From: Acidobacteriota bacterium
GTDB taxonomy: Bacteria; Acidobacteriota; Terriglobia; Terriglobales; Acidobacteriaceae
Assembly (NCBI GenBank): GCA_021846065.1
Contig: JAJZCP010000002.1
Coordinates: forward strand, 1-26,283
Reading direction: 5' to 3'
Length of the DNA stretch: 26,283 bases
Part shown: one piece after another, positions 15,623 to 25,016 of the stretch
How positions within the stretch are numbered: position 1 is the first letter of the stretch
Layout: each line of letters starts with the position of its first letter
Position numbers and translations under genes: made by a program
The notes under the pieces: generated by a model
The model's input: the letters and a program-made list of their open reading frames with translations, nothing else
What the model was told of the DNA's origin: nothing
Databases searched by the model: none

Positions 15623-17386
15623 TCAGATGCGAACGCGGCGCTGGTGGGTGCTGGGAATTCCCATGTCTTCGCGGTACTTGGCCACAGTGCGGCGGTTGAC
15701 CGCAATTCCATGCGATTGCAGCAGGTGGGCGATGGCATCGTCGGTCAAGGGCTTGCTGGAATCTTCTTCCTCAATCATCTTCTTCACCTTGCGCTTCAAC
15801 AGCAGCAGCGGCGTGTCCGATCCTTCGGGACCATTCACACCCTCCGAGAAAAAGAAGCGCAGCTCGAAGACCCCCTGCGGCGTATGCACGTACTTGTTGG
15901 CGACAGCACGGCTTACCGTCGACGCATGTACGCCAATTTCCTCGGCGACGTCCTTGATCATCATCGGCTTCAGCGCGTCGACGCCTTGCTCCAGAAACTC
16001 GTGCTGACGGCGAACAATCACTTCGCAGGTGCGCAAAATTGTATTCTTCCTCTGCTCAATGTTGCGCATTAGTTGAATGGCCGAGCGGTAACGCTCTTTG
16101 ACATAGTCCCGCACCTCGCGCTCGGTGCCTTCCTGGCTCAACATGCGGCGATACCCCTGATTCAAGCGCAGTGTCGGCATCTCCTCATCGTTGATGAGAA
16201 TCACATATTCATCATCGCGCTTTTGGAAGGCGACATCGGGCTCAATCAGGCGTGGCTGCTCGCGGTTATAACGCTGGCCCGGCTTGGGGTCCAGCGCGCG
16301 AATCGACTCAATCGCCAACTGTACCCTGGACTGCGGGCTACCCGTAAACCGGGAGAGCTCGCGGATGTCCCGCTTTAACAAGTGCGGCAAAAATTCGTCG
16401 ATGATTCGCCGCGCCAGCACCATGATCGCACCAGCTTCCGACTGAACCTGTTCCGCCGCCGTATCGGCAGGGTGCAGATCGGCCTCAGCATCGTCCGCGG
16501 CTGCAGCCAGCCGAATCCCCTCGGCCAATTCTCCGGCCTGCTGCGAACGCACATCCAACTGGGTCAGCAAGCACTCTCGTAAATCGCGCGCGGCGATGCC
16601 AACGGGATCGAACCTTCGCACAATATCGAGGGCCTCGGCCAGATCGCCCTTCAGCGCGGGTGAATATTCGGTGGATGGCGCGGGCCCGTCGGTCGTACCT
16701 TTGAGATCGCTGGTCGCTCCATCGGGCACGCGAGCGTCCGCAGGTTGGCTTAGGCCGTTCAACCCATTCAGGCCCTTCGATCCACTCGCAATCGTCTGCG
16801 GGATCGATGCCGCATGGCCATTCTTTTCGGCAACCCCATCGACACGCGCTGCGGGCCACGGACGCGGGCGTTGCTGGGCCAGCACGGCGAGCATTTCTTC
16901 ATCGCTGGCGGTCAGATATCCATCTTCATCCAGGTTGCCAATCACCAGCTCGGCAGCCTCGCGAACGCCTGGGGTAAGATGCAGCGAGCCTAACTGCCAC
17001 ATCAAATGATCGGTCAGAGTTGTGGGCTTGGAAAGAAAGTTTTCGAACGAAGGTTTCTCGTTGATCTCGGTGCTCTGCGGCGTGCGGTAGCCGGGGTCCA
17101 GATAGTCCTGGAAATAGGAGCCAAAGTCGATCTCGTCGAACGGATCGCGCTCCTCAGTTTTTTCCGTTACCGTCGGGGCCGCTTCTTCCGGAGTGCGAAC
17201 ATCCTCCACAAGCGGGACGGTCTCCTCCATGTCCTCCAACAAAGGATTCTCCAGCAGCTCGGCGTCGATCATCTCCTTCAGTTCCTGTTTGTTCAAGGCC
17301 AGCAGGCTGACCATCTGAACCAGGCCCGGCGTCAGAATCTGCTTCTGCGAGACCTTCAAATTAAGCCGGGGTTGAAGAAGAGCCAT
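15623..17386 (-). CDS. rpoN: RNA polymerase sigma-54 factor
   Basis: Alternative sigma factor for promoters of the -24/-12 type, which require AAA+ activators. Region I is at 1-50 (MALLQPRLNLKVSQKQILTP, then LEEM-type Q/L-rich helices). The core-binding domain follows, then the HTH (about 476-517: VAEEIGVHASTVSRAVANKY) and the RpoN box RRTVAKYRE at 565-573. The 587-residue protein is longer than E. coli RpoN (477). The excess is a low-complexity linker in the middle (roughly 160-260, Gly/Asn/Pro-rich with GLNGLNGLSQ) plus an acidic Ala-rich insert around 300. I chose ATG 17386 because homologues start at this motif; a GTG 42 bases upstream is less likely. No activator gene is in the window. 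Confidence 0.95.
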   Translation of the reverse strand: MALLQPRLNLKVSQKQILTPGLVQMVSLLALNKQELKEMIDAELLENPLLEDMEETVPLVEDVRTPEEAAPTVTEKTEERDPFDEIDFGSYFQDYLDPGYRTPQSTEINEKPSFENFLSKPTTLTDHLMWQLGSLHLTPGVREAAELVIGNLDEDGYLTASDEEMLAVLAQQRPRPWPAARVDGVAEKNGHAASIPQTIASGSKGLNGLNGLSQPADARVPDGATSDLKGTTDGPAPSTEYSPALKGDLAEALDIVRRFDPVGIAARDLRECLLTQLDVRSQQAGELAEGIRLAAAADDAEADLHPADTAAEQVQSEAGAIMVLARRIIDEFLPHLLKRDIRELSRFTGSPQSRVQLAIESIRALDPKPGQRYNREQPRLIEPDVAFQKRDDEYVILINDEEMPTLRLNQGYRRMLSQEGTEREVRDYVKERYRSAIQLMRNIEQRKNTILRTCEVIVRRQHEFLEQGVDALKPMMIKDVAEEIGVHASTVSRAVANKYVHTPQGVFELRFFFSEGVNGPEGSDTPLLLLKRKVKKMIEEEDSSKPLTDDAIAHLLQSHGIAVNRRTVAKYREDMGIPSTHQRRVRI

Positions 17387-17428
17387 GGCAGAGTTCCAGT
17401 GGAGAATGAAGTTAGGTTCAGTGTACAC

Positions 17429-17607
17429 GGGCAGATTGGCAGAAAACCTTTTTTGTTCGACGAACGACCAATATCAACTTTATTTTGTGATAGTTAGAAC
17501 ATTTGCATTCAAATTGCACGCAGTGTTCTTATCGGGGCGGTCGTTCATCTTTCGGCGACCCAGCCGCGCCAACTGGATTTCCGGACACATGCCTGTCAGA
17601 ACCGTTT
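17429..17607 (-). other. AT-rich spacer between lptB and rpoN
   Basis: The spacer, far longer than the others in the cluster, is markedly AT-rich at 17440-17515, unlike its surroundings. It could hold a separate rpoN promoter. I see TTGAAT and several AT-rich hexamers on the minus strand but no pair with correct spacing, so no promoter is assigned. No coding sequence is evident here. Confidence 0.3.
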
Positions 17608-18336
17608 CTAGCCCAGGGTGAAGCCTTCCCCGAGATACACCCGCCGCACTTCCGGATCCTGACCCAATTCTTCCGGCGTGCCCGTCCGGAAAATCTTGCC
17701 CTCGTTGATGATGTACGCCCGGTCGGTAACGGTAAGCGTCTCACGCACGTTGTGGTCTGTGATCAACACGCCGTATCCACTGGCTTTCAGGTCGAAGATA
17801 ATGTCCTGTAAATCATGAACTGCAATCGGGTCGATTCCTGAGAACGGTTCATCCAGCAAAATGAAATTCGGCTCGATGCAAAGGCAGCGGGCGATTTCCA
17901 CGCGTCTCCGCTCGCCGCCAGACAACGCGTAGCCGCGGGTTTTCCTCACGTGCCCAAGGCTCAGTTGTTCAATCAGCCGCTCCATGCGGGTCCGTCGCTG
18001 CTCCCACCCGCCGGGCTGCACTTCCAACACGGCCAGGATGTTTTCCTCCACCGTGAGCTTGCGAAAAATAGAGGGTTCCTGCGGCAGGTAGCTGATTCCG
18101 AAATTGCGGGCCCGCAGATACATAGGCAGGCGCGTGATGTCCCGGTCCCCGACCAGCACCCGCCCGGAGTCCGGCTGCACCAGGCCGACGATCATGTAAA
18201 AGGTCGTCGTCTTCCCCGCGCCATTCGGTCCCAGCAGACCGACCACTTCACCCTTGTGGATCTCCAGGCAGACACCTCGCACTACCTGTCTTCCGCGATA
18301 ATTCTTGGCCAGCTGGTCCGTCGTCAGTCGCTGCAT
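17608..18336 (-). CDS. lptB: LPS export ABC transporter ATPase LptB
   Basis: A 242-residue soluble ATPase that powers extraction of LPS from the inner membrane with LptF and LptG, which are not in this window. Motifs are Walker [10 protein letters not shown] (36-44), Q-loop [19 protein letters not shown], signature [13 protein letters not shown] (about 139), Walker [17 protein letters not shown] and switch H in [11 protein letters not shown]. The phrases [13 protein letters not shown] and DPIAVHDLQ are characteristic of LptB rather than of amino-acid transport ATPases. Its ATG overlaps the stop of the LptC/A gene by one base (TAATG), so the two are translationally coupled, which supports a shared function. 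Confidence 0.95.
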   Translation of the reverse strand: MQRLTTDQLAKNYRGRQVVRGVCLEIHKGEVVGLLGPNGAGKTTTFYMIVGLVQPDSGRVLVGDRDITRLPMYLRARNFGISYLPQEPSIFRKLTVEENILAVLEVQPGGWEQRRTRMERLIEQLSLGHVRKTRGYALSGGERRRVEIARCLCIEPNFILLDEPFSGIDPIAVHDLQDIIFDLKASGYGVLITDHNVRETLTVTDRAYIINEGKIFRTGTPEELGQDPEVRRVYLGEGFTLG

Positions 18337-20903
18337 TATTTCTTTTGAACCCGCGTCTTCGTCGTGGTTGAATCGTTGGCTGTTCCGCTTACTATTATCG
18401 CCTGTGTCTGCGCTGCGAACGTCAGAGCCTGTCCGGTCACGCTTCCCTGGCTCGCATCCTCCACCTTGGGAGGATTGCCGCCATCTCCCGTCAGCACAAA
18501 ATGTCCGTCACTCGCCGTATACACGAGGCGGGACCCGGTTCCGCGCCTTCCGGGCTGCACCACAACAACATGTCCGGTGGCTACAATCCTTTCGACGGAG
18601 GATTGCGAGACATTGTTGCGCTGGGAAGAAGCTTTTTGTTCCTTTTCTGTGGGAGTAGCCACCCCCTTCGACGAGGAGCGCATAGCGGCAGGAGTCAGGA
18701 AGACTTCCGCATGGTCGGCGAAGACCTCGCCATCCGAGTTGATGACCTCGACATGGTTGTCAAAGCTGGCTTTGCGTTCCGCATCGGAGTACAGCAAACG
18801 CTGGCTGAGTACCCGAGTTGTGGAAGGTCCAAGACTGTCCGGACTGTGATTGCCGGGCCGGTTGGCTTTCGATGCCTTCTCGGTCCCCTGTTGCGACGGC
18901 TCGGCGGATTGTGCCAGGAACGTGCTGTGCACGCACTGGGCGCAGGTTCCACTGCCGTATGCGGAGAGGGTCTGCATCTTCTGAGATACCTCAATCACAG
19001 GAGCTTCGATGATGTTGTCTCCCTGCCACAACCGGGCCTGTCCGGTGAAGATGGCTCTCTGCGTATCGTGTAGCAGAACGGCTTCCCGAGCGATGATATG
19101 GGTCGGCTGGTCCCCACTCAACAGAGGTCCCGGCGAAGTCTGCGTCTGGCTGTTCGAACGGAGTGTCGTCTCGACCGCACCGGAAGCCAGCATTTTTCCA
19201 GCGGCGCGCTGCACCTCGAATCGGTTGGCGGTCATCTCCAGGGTGGTGTCGCGAAATTCCGGCGCTCCCGTCAGCGTCAACGTATCCGTCGTGCCATCGT
19301 ATTCGGCGCGGGCCGCGGTCGCGGTAGAAATCTGCGAACCGGGAGCGACACCTGCGCCACCGGTCCCGTTGGTGGACATCTGTTGCAACACCACATGGCC
19401 CGTCTGCACCGCGGTCCGTATCGATTGCGCCGTCAGCCCCTCGCCTGCGCCGGCTTCCACGCCATTCGCTGGATTTGCAATCGAAGTTGCGGATGCTCGA
19501 CGCTGCACCGGAGGCTTGGCGGCCTTCGGTATGGGTGACTGCGGAGTCCCCGTGACAAAGTCGACGCTGAGCGCATCTCCGGTGCTGGTGTCGATATCTC
19601 CATTGGCTTCGACCATGCGCATCCGCGTATCCACAATGCCGTCGAGATGTTGCAATTCGTTCCCGGCAAGGAACTTCGCCTTCAAAGTTTGCGCCGCAAG
19701 ACTGGTTGCTTGCGACGGATGACCACGCGTCATGCTTTGAGAAGCAAAGGCCGCGTTGCCGGTCGCATCCGCTGTCTCCAACTGCGCCTGACCGCTCGGG
19801 GATGGGCGCAAATGCAGAACCAAGTGGTTTGCGGCCAGCGTGCGATGGAGATGATCCTTGTCTCGGTCAATCTGTTGCTGGAATTTCACTTCGCCATCAA
19901 TCGTGACGCGATTCGCGTGGCCAGCCGAGTCAAAGTCCACGACGGCCTGCCGGCCGCCGCCGGCGGTTTGCTGCGTTGGTTGATTTTGCGTGAACTGCAC
20001 GCCGCCGAGAAAATGGGCTTGCCGCGGCTGGTTCTTTTCATTCAGATGGACCGTCATCACGGCGGAACGCACGTCAGTTCCGTCAGCAGATGCGAGCTCA
20101 ACGGCATTCTGCGCATCCAGTCGTTCCGCCGAGCCGTCCCCTCGCAGATACACGGTCGCCGTTCCCGCGCTTCCTTGCTCGTTCCCTCGCGGTGTGCGGG
20201 AAGAATAGCGTGGCAGCAGCAAGTGGACCTGACTTTCATCGCGGTCATAGGTGGCCTGGGATGCACGCACCACTGCGGGACGGTCCTGCATCTGGGTCGT
20301 CAACACAACCTGGGATCGCAACAGCAGGTGTCCCTGTTTTGAATCGTATTCCGCTCCCATCGCCTGACCGCTGGAGTTGGAAAATTGAAAATCCACTTCA
20401 CCACTGCATGTCGCCGCGCCAGTCTTTTGATTAAAAACGAGGCCATGCGTGGTGACATACACGATCTGCGGCCCCTGCTTGTTCGCTGCCCCCAGACGAA
20501 CATCGGACTGGGGAACATGCAGCACAATGTTCGCTTCCCCCTGGGCGGTGACGATCTGGCTGTCCCGGTCGTATTCAAAATCCTTTCCAGCGATGGTATC
20601 GGCGTTGTTGTCCTGCCGGTGATACATGTCGATTTCGACGTCGTGCAACAGCACCCGCCCACCGGTCTTGAAAGCGACGGATCGGGCCGCGTGCAGGGTA
20701 AAGACCTTGCGGCCCTGCTCGGTCTTCGACAGTACGAAGCCCTGGGTCGTTTGCTGAATCTGGATGCCCAACCGCGCTGGTAGATCCTGGGCCACCTCGC
20801 GAAGCCGCCAGCGTCCGTAAAAAATCGATCCCGCGATGGACCCCAGCAGCACCGCAGCCGCCACGATGATTGCCAGGCGCAGCCTCTCGATTGTCCAACG
20901 CAT
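18336..20903 (-). CDS. lptC: Large LptC-LptA (OstA-type) fusion protein
   Basis: The 855-residue protein has one N-terminal membrane anchor (about 9-30: [21 protein letters not shown] region) and then an entirely beta-rich periplasmic part. Residues 45-200 resemble LptC ([40 protein letters not shown]). Later stretches show OstA/LptA-like strands at about 490-650 ([60 protein letters not shown]). More follow at 700-840 ([20 protein letters not shown], then [12 protein letters not shown] and a VTGQALTFA end strand). E. coli LptC and LptA are each about 190 residues. Low-complexity linkers and a CAQC pair (654-657) break the repeats. The role as a bridge for LPS from inner to outer membrane is inferred from the coupled lptB and from the domains. 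The exact number of OstA units cannot be counted by eye. Confidence 0.85.
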   Translation of the reverse strand: MRWTIERLRLAIIVAAAVLLGSIAGSIFYGRWRLREVAQDLPARLGIQIQQTTQGFVLSKTEQGRKVFTLHAARSVAFKTGGRVLLHDVEIDMYHRQDNNADTIAGKDFEYDRDSQIVTAQGEANIVLHVPQSDVRLGAANKQGPQIVYVTTHGLVFNQKTGAATCSGEVDFQFSNSSGQAMGAEYDSKQGHLLLRSQVVLTTQMQDRPAVVRASQATYDRDESQVHLLLPRYSSRTPRGNEQGSAGTATVYLRGDGSAERLDAQNAVELASADGTDVRSAVMTVHLNEKNQPRQAHFLGGVQFTQNQPTQQTAGGGRQAVVDFDSAGHANRVTIDGEVKFQQQIDRDKDHLHRTLAANHLVLHLRPSPSGQAQLETADATGNAAFASQSMTRGHPSQATSLAAQTLKAKFLAGNELQHLDGIVDTRMRMVEANGDIDTSTGDALSVDFVTGTPQSPIPKAAKPPVQRRASATSIANPANGVEAGAGEGLTAQSIRTAVQTGHVVLQQMSTNGTGGAGVAPGSQISTATAARAEYDGTTDTLTLTGAPEFRDTTLEMTANRFEVQRAAGKMLASGAVETTLRSNSQTQTSPGPLLSGDQPTHIIAREAVLLHDTQRAIFTGQARLWQGDNIIEAPVIEVSQKMQTLSAYGSGTCAQCVHSTFLAQSAEPSQQGTEKASKANRPGNHSPDSLGPSTTRVLSQRLLYSDAERKASFDNHVEVINSDGEVFADHAEVFLTPAAMRSSSKGVATPTEKEQKASSQRNNVSQSSVERIVATGHVVVVQPGRRGTGSRLVYTASDGHFVLTGDGGNPPKVEDASQGSVTGQALTFAAQTQAIIVSGTANDSTTTKTRVQKK

Positions 20904-20948
20904 ACCATCATCTTCTCATTTCGCGCCATTCACCGAGAGCGTAACAAC

Positions 20949-20954
20949 TACAAT
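20949..20954 (+). promoter_or_regulatory. Possible -10 box just ahead of the acidic protein gene
   Basis: TACAAT lies only seven bases before ATG 20962. If it is used, transcription would begin at or next to the start codon, giving a leaderless mRNA. No good -35 hexamer is visible. It lies in the 58-base gap between divergent genes, so some promoter must be close. Confidence 0.35.
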
Positions 20955-20961
20955 TAAGAGG

Positions 20962-21564
20962 ATGGCCGATCCTCTCTATTACAGCCTGTGGTTCCCCAGG
21001 TTTCGCTTGACGGCACTCCCGGAAAAGCTGATCCAGGTTATGCATCAGCTTCCCCACGCCCTGGTCACCGCCGCTTCCGTATATCCGTTGGACTGGCAGC
21101 AGTCGCCCACATTCCAGCGCGTTTACCTTGCCGAGCACGACGAGCCGGCGACGCCGGAGATGGCCGTGGCCGAAGCTACGGAAATCCTGCATGAAGACAG
21201 CGCGTATGAGTTCGAGCTGCCATGGAAGCTTTGGTACCCGGAGAGCGATGGCTTGCTCGACCCCATCTGGAAAGAGGAAGTTCGCACGGTGCGCGTTGTC
21301 GGTCTCGGCCCGGAATTCGATGAAGGCAGCTACGCGCAGAATGGTCACATTCGTGTGGATCTGGGACTGGATACGCCGTTTCTCTGCGAGGACATTCCTC
21401 TGCGCGAGGACGACCAGCTTTTCGTGAAAAAGAATGTGGAGCAACTGGTCGCGTTCACCACGGAAGTGGAAAAGAATTGCGGTGTGGAGACACGCCTGCT
21501 ATGGACCGAAAGCGAAGAGAATCTGGCGCAAAAGCTGATTGCTAGGTTGCAAAAACTCAATTGA
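20962..21564 (+). CDS. Uncharacterised acidic protein
   Basis: A 200-residue soluble protein that I do not recognise. It begins MADPLYYSLWFPRFRLTALP, has no signal peptide or membrane segment, and is rich in Glu and Asp (for example EHDEPATPEMAVAEATEILH). Trp and Tyr cluster in FELPWKLWYPESDGLLDPIW. The C-terminal part (VEKNCGVETRLLWTESEENL) looks helical. The composition and third-position GC bias match real genes of the window, and the reverse strand offers only shadows, so it is probably genuine. An upstream in-frame ATG at 20836 would overlap the divergent lptC/A gene, so ATG 20962 is preferred, although AAGAGG touches it and is too close to serve as a Shine-Dalgarno. It stands alone between divergent and convergent neighbours. 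Confidence 0.75.
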   Translation: MADPLYYSLWFPRFRLTALPEKLIQVMHQLPHALVTAASVYPLDWQQSPTFQRVYLAEHDEPATPEMAVAEATEILHEDSAYEFELPWKLWYPESDGLLDPIWKEEVRTVRVVGLGPEFDEGSYAQNGHIRVDLGLDTPFLCEDIPLREDDQLFVKKNVEQLVAFTTEVEKNCGVETRLLWTESEENLAQKLIARLQKLN

Positions 21565-21652
21565 CCTTCGTGTCGCAGAAAATGTCCGCAGTCGAGGTAT
21601 TGGCGTCCTGCGAATGCCATTCAAATGACAAGATGATATTCGCGATCCAAGG

Positions 21653-21764
21653 GAGTCATTCTGAGCGAAGCGAAGAATCCAGACGATTTTGGCTCAATTG
21701 ATTCAGCCAGTATTCTCTGGATCCTTCATTCTGGTCGCTACGCGACCTTCATTCAGAATGACTC
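21653..21764. repeat. Interspersed palindromic repeat (REP/MITE-like)
   Basis: The ends GAGTCATTCTGA (21653-21664) and TCAGAATGACTC (21753-21764) are perfect inverted repeats. Inside lie a second pair, AAGAATCCAGA (21673-21683) with TCTGGATCCTT (21716-21726, one mismatch), and a small perfect hairpin GGTCGC-TAC-GCGACC (21733-21747). The left arm carries GAGCGAAGCGAAGAATCC, a sequence type I know as a recurring intergenic element in acidobacterial and some other genomes. The whole 112 bases can fold into a branched hairpin. It lies between two convergent genes, where it could also end transcription from both sides. Only one copy is in this window, so dispersal is from memory, not shown here. 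Confidence 0.75.
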
Positions 21765-21773
21765 GACAGATTT

Positions 21774-23945
21774 TTAGATCGACACCAACTCGGAGAAATC
21801 CGCCGCCCATCGAACCACAGATTCCGTGCGCGATAACAGCGCAAGGCGATTGTCGCGCAATGATTCGTCCTCGACCATCACCATGACAGTATCGAAAAAT
21901 GCGTTGAGAGGCGACTGCAATCCTGCAATCGCAGAGATGACTTCACCGTAATTTCCTTCGCGATAGCTGTGCTGGATTGCTTCACTCACCTCTGTCACCT
22001 TGCGAGACAATTCCCGCTCGGCTGGATCTCGGAGCAAGTCTTCGGATTCATTACCGGAGAAAGCAATCCACCTCTCTCGCGCCTGTCGCAGAATATTTGC
22101 AGTCCTCTTGAGTAATTCCGCAACCGCCAGCACGTTGGGTGAACACACCTGCTCGTGCAGCGCCGTCGCAAAGCCCGCGATTTTTCCATAACCAATCAGT
22201 TGGCAACCGACTTCGTAATCACTGCCGGTCGTGCCAGCCTTCCGTATGGCGCGAGCTACTTGCGAATTAATTTTCCTGGTCTCGCGAAGGTAAAACTCAA
22301 AACGATCGAGTAAGAAGTCATAAATCGATCCACATAAGACCGCATCCTGCATTGCCTTCGTGTTCTGCATCGCGGCAAAACAGACATAGGAAAGATGCAA
22401 TCTGTCGTTCAGCCTGGCATCTTCCACAAGAATGCGAACCACCCCGTTGCCCGCTCTGCGCAACGCGAAAGGGTCCTTCGACCCTGTTGGCTGCAGACCA
22501 ATAGCGAACATGTCGACAATCGTGCTGATCTTATCCGCAAGAGCCACGATAGAACCCGCAGGAAGACCCGGAATGGTGTCCGTTTGTGATACAGGTTTGT
22601 AGTGGTCGTAGATGGCTCTGGCTACGCCGTCCGGGAGACGCTGCGCTCTGGCATACAATCCGCCAACCACGCCTTGCAGCTCAGTAAATTCTTTGACCAT
22701 TTCCGTGGTCAGGTCGGTCTTTGCCAACAAAGCCGCCTCGTCCACTCCACTGCAAAAGGTTTTGAATTTCACGGAGTCGGCATCGAACAGCGGGGGATCG
22801 CATCGATCGATGATTTGGCGCGCTACCGCGCGGTTTCTCGCCGTCTTGTCCCAGTAGCTTCCCAAATCCTTCTGGAACGTCACGCTCTTCAGAATTTCCA
22901 CACGATCGACGAGCGGAATCTTCTGGTCAACGTCCCAGAAGAAGCGGGCGTCGTTGAATCTGGCGCGGAGCACGCGTTCGTTGCCGTGACGTATGACGGC
23001 GGCTCCTGCTTCGTCTACTTCAATATTCAGCACCGCGAGAAAATTCGGCAGCAACTTTCCTTCCGCATCTTCCAGAGCAAAATACTTCTGGTGATCGCGC
23101 ATCACCGTCACCAGAATTTCTTCCGGCAACGCCAGATGCTCTTTCTCGAAGTTGCCGAGCAGCACTGTCGGCCATTCAGTCAGATTGGTTACGGTATCCA
23201 CTAGCTCTTCGTTCTCGCGCCAGCGCGCGCTTGGAATCTGTCGCGTCGCCGCATCCAGCGCCTTGCGGATGCGATGTTTTCTGACTTCTGGATCAACCTG
23301 CACATAGGCTGAAACCAGCTTTTCCGCATACTCGTGTGGCGCGCGAATGACGACGGGCTTGTCTCCGTGCAACACGCGATGGCCATAGGTGACTCGATCC
23401 GCGATGACGCCGGCGAATTCCAGCGGCAACACTTCTTCATCGAGCAACGCCAGCAACCAACGCACCGGACGCGCAAAACGTTCCGGCTTCCCTGCCCGCC
23501 AGTACATGTTCTTCGGCCAATAGATTCCAGCAACCTCGGCAGGCAGGCTACTCGTCAGCACGTCCGCGGCGGTGCGCCCACAACGATACACGGTGGCTGA
23601 GACATATTCTCCCTTGGCATTCTGGATCGTCTTGAGCGCCGAAACATCCACTCCGGATTTTTTTGCAAACGCCATCGCGGCCGGGGTTGGTGCGCCATCT
23701 TTGTACGCGACTTTTGTCGACGGGCCGACAATTTCTTCTTCCATGTCGGGCTGCCCTGGCAACAGGCCTTCCGCCAGCACAGCGAGACGGCGCGGCGTGG
23801 AACAGCTCGTTACCCGCAGAATGTCCGTTCCAAGACGCTCGCGCGTCAGCAGTTTTTCCACGCGCTGGGCCAATTCCGTCTGCGCAGCGAAAATCATGCT
23901 GGCGGGGATTTCTTCCAGTCCAATTTCAAGCAAAAAAGCAGGCAT
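21774..23945 (-). CDS. glyS: Glycyl-tRNA synthetase beta subunit
   Basis: The 723-residue beta subunit of the alpha2-beta2 type glycyl-tRNA synthetase, which contributes tRNA binding and cooperates with GlyQ in charging tRNA-Gly. It starts MPAFLLEIGLEEIPASMIFA, the family's usual opening, and continues with TPRRLAVLAEGL, the KNMYWRAGKPERFARPVRWL region, MRDHQKYFALEDAEGKLLPN, and an HD-like/anticodon-binding C-terminal part (VALADKISTIVDMFAIGLQP, then DPFALRRAGNGVVRIL). ATG 23945 is chosen because it begins the conserved opening and has AGGAAG upstream; a TTG at 23975 would add ten unrelated residues. It follows glyQ by 36 bases. E. coli GlyS has 689 residues, so the length is normal. Confidence 0.97.
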   Translation of the reverse strand: MPAFLLEIGLEEIPASMIFAAQTELAQRVEKLLTRERLGTDILRVTSCSTPRRLAVLAEGLLPGQPDMEEEIVGPSTKVAYKDGAPTPAAMAFAKKSGVDVSALKTIQNAKGEYVSATVYRCGRTAADVLTSSLPAEVAGIYWPKNMYWRAGKPERFARPVRWLLALLDEEVLPLEFAGVIADRVTYGHRVLHGDKPVVIRAPHEYAEKLVSAYVQVDPEVRKHRIRKALDAATRQIPSARWRENEELVDTVTNLTEWPTVLLGNFEKEHLALPEEILVTVMRDHQKYFALEDAEGKLLPNFLAVLNIEVDEAGAAVIRHGNERVLRARFNDARFFWDVDQKIPLVDRVEILKSVTFQKDLGSYWDKTARNRAVARQIIDRCDPPLFDADSVKFKTFCSGVDEAALLAKTDLTTEMVKEFTELQGVVGGLYARAQRLPDGVARAIYDHYKPVSQTDTIPGLPAGSIVALADKISTIVDMFAIGLQPTGSKDPFALRRAGNGVVRILVEDARLNDRLHLSYVCFAAMQNTKAMQDAVLCGSIYDFLLDRFEFYLRETRKINSQVARAIRKAGTTGSDYEVGCQLIGYGKIAGFATALHEQVCSPNVLAVAELLKRTANILRQARERWIAFSGNESEDLLRDPAERELSRKVTEVSEAIQHSYREGNYGEVISAIAGLQSPLNAFFDTVMVMVEDESLRDNRLALLSRTESVVRWAADFSELVSI

Positions 23946-23981
23946 TCGACTCGCTTCCTGACATTTCGTATCCAAAAAGAT

Positions 23982-24953
23982 TTAAGTGGCAGCGGACTGT
24001 ATTTGCTGCGCTGCGTATGCTTTCGCCACAGCCACCGCCAATGCGCGAATTCTTGCAACCGCACCGACCCGCTCCGTCACGGAGATGGCCCCGCGCGCAT
24101 CCAGCAGATTGAAAAGGTGCGAGCATTTCAAGCACAGATCAAAAGCAGCTAGCAGCGGCAGACGGCTGTGCGCTTCAGCATTAGCGTCTTCCGGCAGCGC
24201 TCGCGCTTCCGACACCAGCGCCTGGCACTCTTCCTCATACAGCCTGAAATGCTGCCACAGTTTCTCCACATCGGCCTTTTCAAAGTTGTAGACGGAGAAC
24301 TGCACTTCCTCCGCGAACCGGACTTCTCCGTACGTAACTTCCTTGCCGCTTTTCGGCTCGCGCGCCCAGACAATGTCGTAGATGGAATCGACATCCTGCA
24401 AAAATGCGGCGATGCGCTCCAAGCCATAGGTGATCTCACCGGCGATGGGATCGAGATCGATGCCGCCGCACTGCTGAAAATACGTGAACTGCGTAATCTC
24501 CAGGCCATCCAGCATCACCTGCCAACCGATGCCCCAGGCCCCTAGCGTCGGCGACTCCCAATTGTCCTCTTCGAACTTCACGTCGTGCTGACGCAGGTCG
24601 ATCCCGATCGCCTGCAAAGATTCCAGATACAGTACCTGAATATTCTCGGGCGGCGGCTTCAAAATCACCTGGAGTTGAGTGTGCTTGAAGAGGCGGTTGG
24701 GGTTTTGCCCATAGCGGCCATCCGCAGGGCGCCGCGATGGCTGCGCATACGCCACGCGAAACGGCTTCGTGCCCAGCACGCGCAGAAATGTCTCAGGAGA
24801 CATGGTGCCGGCGCCCACTTCCACGTCATACGCCTGCTGCAAAATGCAGCCTCGGCTGGCCCAGAATTGTTGCAGATGGAACAGCAATTCCTGAAACGTC
24901 AGCGGAACTTTTCTGTCGACGGGGTGATTCGATGCCACAGCAGGAAACTCCAT
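23982..24953 (-). CDS. glyQ: Glycyl-tRNA synthetase alpha subunit
   Basis: The catalytic class II alpha subunit. Landmarks are [20 protein letters not shown], the strand [20 protein letters not shown], motif-2-like [19 protein letters not shown] with [17 protein letters not shown], and [20 protein letters not shown] followed by [15 protein letters not shown]. The frame gives 323 residues from ATG 24953, against about 303 in E. coli. A GTG at 24938 has GGAG nine bases ahead and would give a slightly shorter, equally plausible protein, so the start is open by five codons. It precedes glyS and follows recO by 63 bases on the same strand, suggesting one recO-glyQ-glyS transcript. Confidence 0.97.
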   Translation of the reverse strand: MEFPAVASNHPVDRKVPLTFQELLFHLQQFWASRGCILQQAYDVEVGAGTMSPETFLRVLGTKPFRVAYAQPSRRPADGRYGQNPNRLFKHTQLQVILKPPPENIQVLYLESLQAIGIDLRQHDVKFEEDNWESPTLGAWGIGWQVMLDGLEITQFTYFQQCGGIDLDPIAGEITYGLERIAAFLQDVDSIYDIVWAREPKSGKEVTYGEVRFAEEVQFSVYNFEKADVEKLWQHFRLYEEECQALVSEARALPEDANAEAHSRLPLLAAFDLCLKCSHLFNLLDARGAISVTERVGAVARIRALAVAVAKAYAAQQIQSAAT

Positions 24954-25016
24954 TCAAAAATACGGATGCGTTGATGCTGATTGTATCGAATCTATCGAGG
25001 CCGGGGTCGAAACCGA

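Noticed and set aside
17429..17520. Promoter for rpoN in the AT-rich spacer
   Set aside because: No pair of hexamers with acceptable spacing was found; only the AT-richness is noted.
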